Below, piece after piece: positions 22,132 through 32,519 of a DNA stretch of 64,000 nt (its first letter is position 1; each line of letters opens with the position of its first letter). Under the pieces are notes generated by a model. The model saw only the letters and a list, made by a program, of their open reading frames with translations, was not told the origin of the DNA and searched no databases. The stretch is from assembly GCA_015179125.1 (NCBI GenBank), contig WHVA01000168.1:145968-209967 (forward strand). The letters run 5' to 3'. This stretch comes from Gautieria morchelliformis (taxonomy: Eukaryota; Basidiomycota; Agaricomycetes; Gomphales; Gomphaceae). Both the position numbers and the translations under genes were made by a program.

Positions 22132-23700
22132 TTGTACATGGTCTCTGACACGGCTTCGACGTTGGGGTGCGCGAGCTGCCCCAACACACACACTTATTTC
22201 ACGAATCACAGCTCATCGCTTCTAAACCCGGGTATGATAGACAAATACATAATATCAGAACAGAAGATTGGACGCTACTCCGAGGCGTTCGATCCACAAG
22301 ACCTCAAAGCAAGAATAGGACCGTTCAGGTCAGCACCGCTTGGGCTAGTGCCCAAACCGCAGTCAGAGGACCTGAGGATGGTGCAAGACCTGTCCTTCCC
22401 CAGGGGCGATCCCACGTTCCCATCTATCAATGCAGGAATAAATTCTGACGACTTTCCGACGGAGTGGGGAACCTTCGACAGCACGGCAGCCATGATTGCT
22501 GGGCTCCCAGACAGCTGCGAAGCCGTGGCCTTCGACATATCATCGGCATATCACCTAACACCAGTCCAGCCAGAGCAGCAAAATGCGCTCTGCGTATTCT
22601 GGAGGGACAAAGTATACGTCGACCGAGCACTGATGTTCGGGCTGACATCAAGTGCCGGGGTGTTCGGTGCGATCACCGACATGCTGGTAGACATCCACCT
22701 GGCAGCTGGATTCGGGCCTATATGCAAGTGGGTCGATGATTTCCTTGTCATCAGGCTGCCGCACCAGTCATGGATAAAGGAAGATTTCATTCAGCTAACG
22801 GAGTGGCCCGGAGTGCTGTGGAGCCGCCCGAAGACGAAAGCCCTAGCGACGAGCCAAAGATACATTGGTTTCATATGGGACCTGATCGAGAGGATGGCAG
22901 CCCTGCCCGCAGAGAAAGTCAGTGCGATCCTGAGCCTATTGGAAAAGTGGCTTGCAGACGACAGCAGAGCCTCAGAGCATGAGGCAGCCAGCGCGCACGG
23001 AAAGTTGATCCACGCATCATGCATATTCAGACTGATCCGCCCCTTTCTTCGATCCTTAGTGCGATTCGCACAAAGTTTCAGGTCCAGCAGGGTGCGCCTC
23101 GCACCACCGCCAGCAGTGCGAGCGGACCTGACGTGGGTGCAATACATGATAAAAATTGCACCCAACCAAATACCACTCACCATGCAGGAACTGGCAGACA
23201 TTGACTGGTGGGGAGACGCCAGCTCCTCCTATGGCGTCGGGATCATGGTAGGATCCTGATGGGGGGCATGGAAATGGGCACCAGGAACCGAAGTCGGGCC
23301 CAAGCGACAGTTTGACATAGCATGGGGAGAAGCAATCGCCGTCCTGCTGGGGCTGGAGCTCGCGATACGGAGCGGGGCCACGGCAGGGCTAAGAGGCAGG
23401 CGAATCCTGGTGAGGTCAGACAATACAAGCATAGTAGCAGTGGTAAACAGTGGAAGAGCAAGAAACAGGGAGGCGAACATCATGCTCAAACATGTGTACA
23501 AGATACTCGCAGAGCACGCCCTGCAGCTAACTGCGTGCTACGTTCCATCTGCATTGAATGTCACTGACCCACTCTCGCGGGGCGACATAGCGACGTTCAC
23601 CGAGGCCTTCCTGCATGCGCAAGACCACTCCGAACTGCAGCTCCCAGGTTTCCTCAAGACACAACTATCACCGTGGCACTCCTCAGTGCCCACCCAGTAA
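22132..23700 (+). pseudogene. Ngaro reverse transcriptase-RNase H, one internal TGA
   Basis: RT motifs: GPFRSAPLGLVPKP, LRMVQDLSFPRGDP, VAFDISSAYHLTPV, RALMFGLTSSAGVFGA and the catalytic KWVDDFLVI (about 22728-22754). RNase H follows (WGEAIAVLLGLELAI, LVRSDNTSIVAVVN, SALNVTDPLSRGD). A single TGA at 23257-23259 splits RT from RNase H in the same frame; a CGA to TGA change would explain it. The coding start is uncertain; the RT-like sequence is clear from about 22230. The frame ends at 23700 and overlaps the recombinase frame by 28 nt. Confidence 0.85.
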
Positions 23701-24851
23701 CAGCCCCATCCACCCAACGGAGCGGGGAGGCCAGGCTGCAACTCTGGCCGTCCCCACTGTGGCTGAAGTGCAGGGCCGAGGACCGCCTCTTCCAATGGAA
23801 AGGAGTTCTCACCCCCCCACAGTCTACGATAGACAATGTGTTCATGCAGTACCTAGAGGGCATAGCGTCCAGGGCATCGCTGCGTGACGCAGTCAGCTAT
23901 GGAGCAGGGCTGCGTAAGTTCCACATTTTTTGCGACGTATTCTCGATACCAGAAAGGGATAGACTGCCGGCAACCTTCGAATTGATGCACTCTTTTGCAC
24001 TCTGGGTGGTTTCTGACCCAGAATCGCTCGACCCAGTAATCGCAGCAGGCACCCCGCTGGAACCAGTCTCGGTATCCACAGCGTGCAAATACCTGGCAGC
24101 GGTGAGAGCCTGGCACATAGCCCAGGGCTGGCCCCCACCGCTGACAGAGGACAAGATGACGAGGGTCAACTGGTCACTGCGCGGGCTCGAGAACCTGGTC
24201 GCGGCGACGCGCAAGGGACCGCTGCGCCCGCCGGTAACAACGAGAATGCTCAGAGCCCTGAAAGTGACTCTGAGCCTCGACACCCCCTTCGACGCCTGTG
24301 TCTGAGCAATGGCAGCATGCGCGTTCTGGGGGATGATGAGATTCGGTGAAGTTTCAGTGGCCACGCGCAGCACCTTCAACGGAGGCAAGCATCTGAAAAG
24401 GCGCGATGCAATACTAAGGAGGGACAACGACGGAAAGCCATATGCGCGGCTAGACTTACCCTCAGCTAAGACGGCACGCCCAGGTGAGACGCAATTGGTC
24501 TTCATGGTAGCGCAGGGCGAGCTGTGCCCACTACAAGTGCTGTGGAACCTAGCTGTCACGGTACCAGCCACGCCAGACGACCCCCTATTCTCCTGGAGAG
24601 ACGCTGAAGGGGAAGTCAGGCCGATGGTTAAAGCAAGAGCCCTGGAGTGCATCAACGCCTGGAACTGGGGGACAGTGTTCGGCCACTCCTTCAGGATTGG
24701 TGGCACGTCCTTTTACTTGGCCCAAGGGGTCAGCCCGGAGATAGTGAGGCTGGCGGGGTGTTGGAGATCGCTGGCATACGAAGCATACATCAGGGCCTTT
24801 GAGCAGATCGCCTCGAGGCACTTGCATGTGTTGGGCAGTGAACAGGCATAG
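23673..24851 (+). pseudogene. Ngaro tyrosine recombinase, one internal TGA
   Basis: Integrates the element's circular DNA by recombination. The N-terminal SAM-like part (VFMQYLEGIASRASLRDAVS, YGAGLRKFHIFCD) and the catalytic part (MMRFGEVSVATRS with the first Arg, GHSFRIGGTSFYLAQG with H-x-x-R, and the nucleophile Tyr in SLAYEAYIRAF at about 24770-24800) are all present. One in-frame TGA (24303-24305) interrupts it, again where CGA would be expected. There is no ATG near the start, so expression probably depended on the overlap with the RT-RNase H frame. Confidence 0.85.
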
Positions 24852-24906
24852 CAGTGCCGGGGTTGGGCGCGCGTCGCCAGGGCACAGCGGGCGGCACAGC
24901 TATGGG

Positions 24907-25005
24907 TGAGCGGCGACCCTACTCCATGCAGCCGGTGAGCTAACCTCACCACACCCCAACCAAACAGCTCCCTCTCACCGATAGACCAGCGAAGTTGAAG
25001 CTGGA
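24907..25005 (+). repeat. Ngaro split repeat B1
   Basis: 99 bp, TGAGCGGCGACCCTACTCC to TTGAAGCTGGA, matching B2 with few changes. Confidence 0.88.
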
Positions 25006-25169
25006 ATGAGTTAGGTGCCGGCATACGCCGGCACCAGTGTCCAGCTGAGCAGAGCCACGAGCGCCTTCCTGCCCTTTGTTCCTTTTTCTTCCACCACCAC
25101 CATGTTCACTCAAACCCCGTAGTCACTCGCTTTTCGAACACCATAGCACAGTCCCTCTTTTTGTTCTAT
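25006..25169 (+). repeat. Ngaro split repeat A2
   Basis: Second copy of the 164 bp A repeat, directly after B1. Confidence 0.9.
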
Positions 25170-25361
25170 CCTGCCCGTCCCACCCCAAATAATTGCACTG
25201 ACTAACCCCAGCGACCGATCCAGTAGAGCACAAAACCCCGCGGAACACACAGACTCCCACCTAATATCGAACACTGTGTACTATACCAGCAGATACCTAA
25301 TACAGCAATGCATGTGACACAAACCAGACAGAGAGCAGCCGCCGAGCAGAGCCCGCCCACC

Positions 25362-25460
25362 TGAGCGGCAACCCTACTCCGCGCAGCCGGTGAGCTAACC
25401 TCACCACACCCCAACCCAACAGCTCCCTCTCACCGATAGACCAGTGAAGTTGAAGCTGGA
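25362..25460 (+). repeat. Ngaro split repeat B2
   Basis: Second copy of the 99 bp B repeat; right end of the element. Confidence 0.88.
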
Positions 25461-25774
25461 AGTAGCAGACACAGAGATCCAGCAGCAGAACAGATCCAGC
25501 ACCAGACAGACAGATCCAGCAGGCACAGAGACAGTGGGCAGGAGAGCCAGAGGTTGCCAGCAGTTGAGCCAGAGGAAATGCCATCAGGAGGATTGAGGGA
25601 AGGTGGGTGCGCGCGCAATAGCATTGGACGCAAACAGGTCATGTGACCAGGAACACTGCTCGGTCGCTTGCGGCTGCGCTGCTCACGTTCAAACTCAGCA
25701 AATTAGATAACATTATTATGTAAAACACCCACAACCACCCTCCCAGCAACTTTATACTATAGACTAGGTGGGTA

Positions 25775-25791
25775 CCCGCGCTTCGCGCGGG
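25775..25791 (-). other. Helitron A 3' terminal hairpin
   Basis: Perfect 7 bp stem CCCGCGC/GCGCGGG with a 3 nt loop, 7 nt before the terminal CTAG; the presumed transposition termination signal. Confidence 0.85.
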
Positions 25792-25947
25792 GGTGTAGGT
25801 CAAGCGCCTCGGTAAGGTCAAATGCATCAGTAAGTCTAACATATCAGTAAGGTCAAGTACATTGGGGAAAACCAAAGTAATCAATTTGCATCAAGTAAAA
25901 TGAAGTCAAACACATAAACCATATCAAGAGAAGTGGATATTAAAAAA

Positions 25948-28900
25948 TCAAGGAGCTCTAAGTAATACATCTTTATATACTATGTTGGTTGTGTTCAAAC
26001 CCTCCTCAAGCAAGACCTTGACTCTGTTCCAATTGGTCCCTCTTGATACACCAACATACAACTGACCATGTCCAAACACTGGATATCTCAGGTCCAGCCC
26101 AACCGTACCCAAAGACTGTCCCTGAGACTTGTTGATGGTCATTGCAAATGCCAAACGCACTGGAAACTGCCTCCTTTGCAGCACAAATGGCAACTCTCCC
26201 TCTGATGGCTTAATGATGATCCTGGGGATGAAAGCAATATTTCCTGCACATGGACCTGAGATGATCCTGACCTCCAACACTCTAATGCGTATCCTCACCA
26301 ACCGCAACCTTGTCCCATTGCATAGTCCTTGCTTCTGATCCAAATTGCGCAACAGCATCAGAGGCACTCCAGGCTTGACTTCCAAGCGAGCAGGAGGAAG
26401 ACAGCCCATCTCTATGGAATTCAGATACTCCACAGGATACCGATCTATATCGTCGGATTCTTCAATGGAATTTGCGCAGTGCAAGACCTGAGCATCACCT
26501 GGAAACTCCCTAAACACCATGGAATTGATCTCATTGACCTCAGTGTTTCTGGCACAGAGGATGGCACGCTCCAGAAAGTAATTGTCCTGGGCAGGGACTT
26601 GATTGCCAATGCCAGGGTATATTTCCTGGATCAGATCTTCAATTCCAGGGCCACAAACCATGTGAGGAGGGAGTGAGAACGTATGATCTAGTGGGAGATC
26701 CTTTCCCTGGCCCACATTCTGCAGCCATTCTGCAAACCTGGCTCTGTCAGGGTCATTTCTCACCCGCATGTTCTCTGTGCGATGGAGGACCCTGATCTTT
26801 GGCCACAGATATGACTTCTGAAGGGTAGCTCCCACGATATCCTCCTTGGAGCCTTTAGGGACAATTGGGAGAGTCTGCTGAAAGTCACCTCCAAAGGCGA
26901 CTGTGATGCCACCAAAGGGTCTGTCAGGCTGGTCAAGGAAATCCCTCAGTGTCCTGTCAATGGCCTCTATGGCATGGCGATGCTGCATTGCAGCCTCATC
27001 CCAGATGAGGAGACTGGCCTGTCTCAGCATGTCAGCCTTGTCAGAGTTCTTTGTGATGAAGGAGAGAGAGCGCTCATGGACAGGAATGGGAATTCCAAGC
27101 ATGCTATGAGAGGTTGTACCCTTAGTCAGGATAATGGCAGCCATTGCAGATGAGGCTACTGCAATCACAATGAGGCTCTCCGCTCTACAGGAGTGGATTA
27201 GAGTGTTCCATGTGAATGATTTCCCAGCACCACCTGAGCCAGTGACAAAAAACATTTGTCCATCAGGTTTCCCATGAGCATCTCTGGTCAGTGCCGACCA
27301 TAATATCTGATCATGCGCAGACCTTTGCCCCTCATTCAGCCTGGGAACCTCCTCATCAGCTATGTCCCTCTCTGCAACAGGGTCATAGTCCCTCTGCTCA
27401 GCTATGAACCTGTTTCCAATGAGGGCCTCCCACTCGCCTGCCACCTGAGGCATATCATCAAAGCTGCTCAAGGACATTCCACCCTGCTGGAGGATTTTTT
27501 CCAAGAGAAAGAGGCCAAAATCATAAACCTGATCGTCCTGTGGATTCTGCATACCATGTCTGATTTGGAGCTGATGTCTGAGATCATCACATATGTGCTC
27601 CCTGAAGCCATCCCATAATCTGCCGGGGCCCGATGGATTGCAATGGCCAAGGATGGTGGCAAAGAGATGTCTGAGCTGAGCACCTGTTTTCATGCCACTG
27701 GCTTCCTGGAGACACAACCTCAACTCCTGATCATCATCCAGAAGTCCCCTTGCACGACAGGCCTCCTTGTAAGTAGCATATTGTATGCCATCCACCGACC
27801 TAAGCTCCTCAAAGGATCTAGCCCCCTTGACCACTGTGAGGAGAGTGCGCACAAAAAATCTCTCTCCTGATTTAGGGTTTGCAAAGTGAAGGCGACCGAT
27901 GCTAAAACTTCTTTGGCGTGGTGTCCATACCTTTTCCTGTGCTTGCCAGGTAAAATGCTCAGGAAACTCCACATAGAGCAGATCACGTGCTTCAGGGTAG
28001 ATATCATTGGCCTCAAAGTAAGCCATGAGCGGTGTCTTTTTCGCCTCAGCCCTTTCCAGGATGTTGTCCACATCCTGGTTGGGATCAAAGATGATTGTGT
28101 GATGGTCCTTTTCATGGACTGGCAGTGCCATGACTGCAGGCACCTGGGTGTGGATTTCCCGCTCCAGCAACCTCCAACAGGCCTCATGAGCACTGACATA
28201 GCGAGCGTCCAGGTACTGCTTAATTTCATCCTGGGTGCGACCAAACTCCATGGTGGTCCGATCATGGCCCTTGTAGAGATACTTGTGGATATACTTGATA
28301 CACCTCACATTGATGGTGAGCTCAGGGTTGATGTGACACCAGAATTTGAGCAAGAGCAGAGCAGAGTATGGCACAACCCATCTGTTGTCCAGCATGTCAC
28401 CTCTGACATTGTGCAGCCTTCCATCATTGCGACGACGATATTTTGGATATCCATCCTCATTCAGACTGGTTTCCTCACAGAATGGCTTTGGGAAGTTTTT
28501 CTTGCACTTGCCATTTTCCATGCAGGGTGCGTTTGGTTTCATTTCTCCACAGGGACCATGTGTCATCAGCTCACAGACCAACCGGTAGAGGACAGGATGA
28601 GTCTCTGGATCAGGGAACTCTGCCGAAATCATTGAATCCACCTCATGTGGATGTCTGATCTTGGAATCTCTTTCAAACCAGATAAGAATATGCATGTGTG
28701 GGAGTCCCCTTTTCTGGAATTCAATGGTGTGGACGCGAGTGACGGTTTCCCCAAAAATCTTTTCCTTGACGATCAAGTCAATGAGGTATTTCTTTTTGAG
28801 CTGGAACACCCGCGACACCAGGTCAGGCCTGTTCTGAGGAGTTTGTCCGGGCAACAATGCATCCAATACCTCCTGCCAGTTGGGATTGGCAGTCATGGTA

Positions 28901-31221
28901 ATAAAGAGATCTGCCACACCATACTTCCTTGAAATGGCCAGAGAGTTCTGCAGGTTTTCCTGCATGTCCCGTGTCCCCCCCTGAAATGTGGCAGGCAGAA
29001 TGGATCTTATGCCCAAGTTGTTTGGATCTCTGTCATTGTCATTGCGATGAAAGGCATCCATCATCTGGTTATACATCTCAGCACAGAGAGTGTGTTGATT
29101 TGTCCTGATCCACCACAGCCTGCTTTGCTCTGCAGCGGCCCAAGAGTCTACAATGTACTGCTGGAATAATTTGCCAGCGCGCAGGAGTGTTGTAGGTTCT
29201 TCTGTTCTCTGGAAGAGACGATAGGAATGGAACTGAATTTGGGTGACACGCCCACTTCGCTCACGCCCGTCTGGTAATTGGCGATAGCGAATACCAGGTT
29301 GCCACCCCAACTCTCCCCTGGGAAAGAGCAAGACATAGTGAAGAGAGGCATAGTTTGGATTCATATCGGATACCCTTCGAAAGCGTCCACCTTTGATCTG
29401 GACAATAACATCCCTAGGTTCAGGGTTGATGCCATCTCCAGGAAGAACCACCGCAATCTCATCCGCAGTAGGGATATTATACCTCCTAGGATCCCTGTGT
29501 TCCCTGTATGTGAGCCTAGCCCGGATCTCACCATTCTGTCCCTGAGCTCTGAGCCTCTCAGCCGCTTGTCTATATATGGGAACATGAGGATTGCATAAGA
29601 GGAGCATTTCCTGCAAGTCTCCCATGATAGTTGGAGACAGACCTGGGTTACGCGTGTTCCTCTGTGCCAAAGCCAATGCTGGATCATATATATAAAGTTG
29701 GGCATACTGTATCCGCCTCCCAGGGTTAGGGATGAGAGAGCCATGAATATGATACAGTTCGCCCTGCAGCTTGAGGACATATGGACCACGACCCTCCCGA
29801 AGCAAATCTAGATCAAAGTCGGCTCCCAAGGAAGTGAATGCAAATGCAGCATTGTACTGCCTGATGTTCTTGCGAAACTGTTTGGCCTCAGGGTCCTGGC
29901 CCTCTAAGAGCCGTCTCAATGGCTGAGGGAGCACTGGCAGCTCTGGAAGCTGCACCTTTCCTTCCATACAGCAATCACCAAATCTGGGCCGCCGATTTGA
30001 GGATCTCTGCAGGCGTTCTGCCATCCAGTGTAATGCTCCACAGTCAGGGCAGGGAATAACCATGGGACCCAGATCATGATGCTGCACATCTGCCTCAATT
30101 ATTCTAGAGCGACCAAGTGGAACAGGAGGAGGAGGTCGCTGAGGACGCTGCTGAGGTACAGGGAGTGGCTGAAGAGGCTGTGGAGGTGCAGGGAGTGGCT
30201 GAGGAGGCTGAGGAGGCTGAGGAGGTGCAGGCAGTCGCTGAAGAGGCCGCAGAAGTGCAGGGAGTAGCCGAGGCATTGGTCTTACTGCATTAGCCTGAGC
30301 CCGCAATGCTGCGACCGCTGCAGAACCTACTACAGGAGGTCTAGGAGCTGGTTGTAAAGGTGCCTGCCTGGGTCTTCCCAAGGGCTGTGCTGGGATAGGC
30401 TGTATACCAGCAGTGTGAGCATGCAAATCTGCCACCGCTGTAGAGCCTACTGCCAAATGTCCAATTCCAGCCGCCTGAGCACGCAACTGAGCAATTGCTG
30501 CAGAACCTACTACAGGAGGTCTAGGAGCTGGTTGTAAAGGTGCCTGCCTGTGTCTTCCCAAGGGCTGTGCTGGGATAGGCTGTAACCCAGCAGCATGAGC
30601 ATGCAAATCTGCCACCGCTGTAGAGCCTACTACAGGTTGTCCAATTCCAGCCGCCTGAGCACGCAACTGAGCAATTGCTGCAGAACCTGCTACAGGAGCT
30701 GGCTGTCCAGCGTCAGGCCTATTTCTTCTGAGGGGCTGTAATCGTGGGATAGCTGCTAACTGTGCACGAAGGGCTGCCACCTGCTCTCCAGGACTGGGAT
30801 CAGGTGGATATGATGGCCCCGCAAGCGTAGGAGGGTGCAATGGAGCTGGCTGTACAGGGTCTGGCCTATGTCCTCTCAGGGGCTGCCATGGTGTGATAAC
30901 TGCTAATTGAGCACGAAGGGCTGCCACCTGCTCTGTAGGACTGGGATCAGGAGCAAGTGATGGCCCCGCAGGCATTGGTGGACGTGATGGCCCTGCCACA
31001 GGTTGTTGAAAAGGATCGGCTGCACTGCTTCTAGAAGGAGGGTGAGGGATGGCAAAAGGCGGTGGTGGAGGGGGTGGCTGGTTCTGAGCTCCAATATGCG
31101 CTCTCCGACGCGCTCTCCGATGACTGGGTGGTGTCATTACCTCCTGCCCCTCCCTCGCACTTTGACGCACCTGCCGACGGATGCTCTCTGGGGTAGATGG
31201 ATCCCTGAGAAATGCAGGCAT
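25948..31221 (-). CDS. Helitron Rep/helicase (RepHel), 1757 residues, uninterrupted
   Basis: Rolling-circle transposase with 5'-3' helicase. Start MPAFLRDPSTPESIRRQVRQ at 31221. Residues 1-380 are Pro/Ala-rich and hold about 60-residue repeats (AIAQLRAQAAGIGQ, AVADLHAHAAG). A zinc-binding segment follows (CPDCGALHWMAERLQ). The Helitron-like N-terminal and Rep parts include the HUH motif (GLPHMHILI) and the two-tyrosine motif (IKYIHKYLYKG). The Pif1-type helicase has Walker A GSGGAGKSFTWNTLI, LLIWDEAAM, FGGDFQQTLPIVP and the C-terminal TINKSQGQSLGTVGLDL to YVGVSRGTNWNRVKV. There are no stops or frame changes over 5.27 kb. This is in sharp contrast with the other elements here and suggests recent mobility. 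Confidence 0.93.
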   Translation of the reverse strand: MPAFLRDPSTPESIRRQVRQSAREGQEVMTPPSHRRARRRAHIGAQNQPPPPPPPFAIPHPPSRSSAADPFQQPVAGPSRPPMPAGPSLAPDPSPTEQVAALRAQLAVITPWQPLRGHRPDPVQPAPLHPPTLAGPSYPPDPSPGEQVAALRAQLAAIPRLQPLRRNRPDAGQPAPVAGSAAIAQLRAQAAGIGQPVVGSTAVADLHAHAAGLQPIPAQPLGRHRQAPLQPAPRPPVVGSAAIAQLRAQAAGIGHLAVGSTAVADLHAHTAGIQPIPAQPLGRPRQAPLQPAPRPPVVGSAAVAALRAQANAVRPMPRLLPALLRPLQRLPAPPQPPQPPQPLPAPPQPLQPLPVPQQRPQRPPPPVPLGRSRIIEADVQHHDLGPMVIPCPDCGALHWMAERLQRSSNRRPRFGDCCMEGKVQLPELPVLPQPLRRLLEGQDPEAKQFRKNIRQYNAAFAFTSLGADFDLDLLREGRGPYVLKLQGELYHIHGSLIPNPGRRIQYAQLYIYDPALALAQRNTRNPGLSPTIMGDLQEMLLLCNPHVPIYRQAAERLRAQGQNGEIRARLTYREHRDPRRYNIPTADEIAVVLPGDGINPEPRDVIVQIKGGRFRRVSDMNPNYASLHYVLLFPRGELGWQPGIRYRQLPDGRERSGRVTQIQFHSYRLFQRTEEPTTLLRAGKLFQQYIVDSWAAAEQSRLWWIRTNQHTLCAEMYNQMMDAFHRNDNDRDPNNLGIRSILPATFQGGTRDMQENLQNSLAISRKYGVADLFITMTANPNWQEVLDALLPGQTPQNRPDLVSRVFQLKKKYLIDLIVKEKIFGETVTRVHTIEFQKRGLPHMHILIWFERDSKIRHPHEVDSMISAEFPDPETHPVLYRLVCELMTHGPCGEMKPNAPCMENGKCKKNFPKPFCEETSLNEDGYPKYRRRNDGRLHNVRGDMLDNRWVVPYSALLLLKFWCHINPELTINVRCIKYIHKYLYKGHDRTTMEFGRTQDEIKQYLDARYVSAHEACWRLLEREIHTQVPAVMALPVHEKDHHTIIFDPNQDVDNILERAEAKKTPLMAYFEANDIYPEARDLLYVEFPEHFTWQAQEKVWTPRQRSFSIGRLHFANPKSGERFFVRTLLTVVKGARSFEELRSVDGIQYATYKEACRARGLLDDDQELRLCLQEASGMKTGAQLRHLFATILGHCNPSGPGRLWDGFREHICDDLRHQLQIRHGMQNPQDDQVYDFGLFLLEKILQQGGMSLSSFDDMPQVAGEWEALIGNRFIAEQRDYDPVAERDIADEEVPRLNEGQRSAHDQILWSALTRDAHGKPDGQMFFVTGSGGAGKSFTWNTLIHSCRAESLIVIAVASSAMAAIILTKGTTSHSMLGIPIPVHERSLSFITKNSDKADMLRQASLLIWDEAAMQHRHAIEAIDRTLRDFLDQPDRPFGGITVAFGGDFQQTLPIVPKGSKEDIVGATLQKSYLWPKIRVLHRTENMRVRNDPDRARFAEWLQNVGQGKDLPLDHTFSLPPHMVCGPGIEDLIQEIYPGIGNQVPAQDNYFLERAILCARNTEVNEINSMVFREFPGDAQVLHCANSIEESDDIDRYPVEYLNSIEMGCLPPARLEVKPGVPLMLLRNLDQKQGLCNGTRLRLVRIRIRVLEVRIISGPCAGNIAFIPRIIIKPSEGELPFVLQRRQFPVRLAFAMTINKSQGQSLGTVGLDLRYPVFGHGQLYVGVSRGTNWNRVKVLLEEGLNTTNIVYKDVLLRAP
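30297..30690 (-). repeat. 180 bp in-gene tandem repeat of RepHel
   Basis: A unit of about 180 bp (60 codons) occurs just over twice. For example GGAGGTCTAGGAGCTGG lies near 30335 and again near 30515. It keeps the reading frame and lengthens the Pro/Ala-rich N-terminus. Confidence 0.8.
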
Positions 31222-31369
31222 AAGAGTAGAGAGAGAATAAAGATATCAATATCAGACTTACATCGCAAGCAGAATAAGGCAAACTCAGGGAAAACAGGCT
31301 GTGCGGGTATCTCAGACGGATTGCAAAGCCACTGATCCTAATATAAATACTGCAAACAGCAGATACAGT

Positions 31370-32240
31370 TACAAAAACTTACCAGAAAGGGGATAATACC
31401 CAGGTAGGGTATGCAGTAGTGACAGGACAAATGCACTTGAAAAGTGCCTACAAAATGCCAAAAAAGCAAAGTTATAGCAAATAACAACATAATAAGCATC
31501 AAGAAAAGGCAGATACAATACCATAACACTCACCAGAAACAGCCAGGTAGCAGGTGCAGCAGTGACAGGACAAATGTCACTTGAAAAGTGCCTAAAAAAA
31601 GCCAAAAAAGCGAAATTATGGCAAATAAGAAGATAATAAGCATCAAGAAAAGGCAGGTACAATGCCATAACACTCACCAGAAACAGCCAGGTAGCAAGTG
31701 CAGCAGTGACAGAAAGAATGTCACTTGAAAAGTGCCTAAAAAAGCCAAAAAAGCGAAATTATGGCAAATAAGAAGATAATAAGCCTCAAGAAAAGGCAGG
31801 TACAATAGCATAGCACTCACCAGAAACAGCCAGATAGCAGGTGCAGCAGTGACAGGACAAATATCACTTGAGCAGTGCCTAAAAAAAGCCAAAAAAGCGA
31901 AATTATAGCAAAAAAGAACATAATAAGCATCAAGAAAAGGCAGGTACAATAGCATAGCACTCACCAGAAACAGCCAGATAGCAGCTGCAGCAGTGACAGG
32001 ACAAATATCACTTGAGCAGTGCCTAAAAAAAGCCAAAAAAGCGAAATTATAGCAAAAAAGAACATAATAAGCATCAAGAAAAGGCAGATACAATACCATA
32101 ACACTCACCAGAAACAGCCAGGTAGCAGGTGCAGCAGTGACAGGACAAATGTCACTTGAAAAGTCCCTAAAAAAGGCCAAAAAAGCGAAATTATAAATAA
32201 CAAACATAAAAAAAGGCAGTTTCAGTAGCATCAAACTCAC
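31370..32240. repeat. ~144 bp tandem array upstream of RepHel
   Basis: About six units marked by CACCAGAAACAGCCAG and AAAAAAGCGAAATTATAGCA; CACCAGAAACAGCCAG recurs about every 144 bp from 31531 to 32106. It lies between the Helitron 5' end and its gene, so it may be part of the promoter or 5' leader. Confidence 0.85.
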
Positions 32241-32519
32241 CAGAAAGAACCTAGATAGGAAGTTAATAGAAGAGATGCAGGTGGTGGGAGGGATGGGATG
32301 GGATGGGATGATGGTAGAAGGAGGGCAGAGGGGACCGGCTGCGCAGCGTCTGCCAGGTCACCCAGCGCTGTACCGGCAAGGTCTGCGCTGGGCCTGGGCC
32401 CAGGGCTCGCGGCTGCGCCGCTTGCTCCGCTGACCTAATTATTACGTAATATTATTTGTAATATTATTAGTCAGCCTCGACGCCCACAACCCACTGAGCG
32501 CGTTTAACTCTTAGATAGA

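Larger units (their letters stand above)
20227..25460 (+). mobile_element. Ngaro-type tyrosine-recombinase retrotransposon
   Basis: Layout A1, gag-like region, RT-RNase H, tyrosine recombinase, B1, A2, B2. A1 (20227-20390) and A2 (25006-25169) are 164 bp direct repeats; B1 (24907-25005) and B2 (25362-25460) are 99 bp direct repeats. Split direct repeats with RT and a tyrosine recombinase but no integrase or protease are the hallmark of the Ngaro branch of DIRS-like elements. The element lies within a CAGCAGACACAGAGATCC-rich stretch of Helitron B, with similar sequence on both sides. Internal TGA stops make this copy inactive. Confidence 0.9.
18443..25763 (-). mobile_element. Non-autonomous Helitron B, hosting an Ngaro-type element
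   Basis: The 5' end (minus strand, TCTATAGTATAAAG at 25763) abuts the CTAG 3' end of Helitron A exactly. The 3' end near 18443 is a decayed form (CTTGG, imperfect hairpin) of the 3' end of Helitron C and shares about 130 bp with it. Removing the Ngaro-type insert (20227-25460) leaves about 2.09 kb, nearly the length of Helitron C (2.07 kb). B and C also share the GTAGCATGTCCC minisatellite and 5' motifs. There is no Rep/helicase gene of its own. Confidence 0.68.
25764..32519 (-). mobile_element. Autonomous Helitron A
   Basis: 6756 bp element on the minus strand. The 3' end is a hairpin CCCGCGC-TTC-GCGCGGG (25775-25791), then CTAG at 25764-25767 followed by T. The 5' end is TCTATC at 32519. 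It carries one long intact Rep/helicase gene, an upstream 144 bp tandem array, and a GC-rich 5' region. Both ends lie directly against ends of other Helitrons. Intact coding and clear termini make it the likely autonomous partner of the shorter Helitrons nearby. Confidence 0.85.

Noticed and set aside
23897-24706. A 269-codon antisense frame under the Ngaro recombinase
   Set aside because: It overlaps the full recombinase domain in the opposite strand and has no motif of its own.
20227-25460. Classification of the tyrosine-recombinase element as DIRS-1 type or Crypton
   Set aside because: Repeats are split direct (A1-B1-A2-B2), not inverted with an internal complementary region, and an RT is present, which excludes Cryptons.
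31674-32240. A 188-codon minus frame with membrane-like 48-residue repeats (LFCYNFAFLAFFRH)
   Set aside because: The tandem unit is about 144 bp, a multiple of three, so any open frame repeats itself; the unit is also clearly non-coding in its related array at 19-20 kb.
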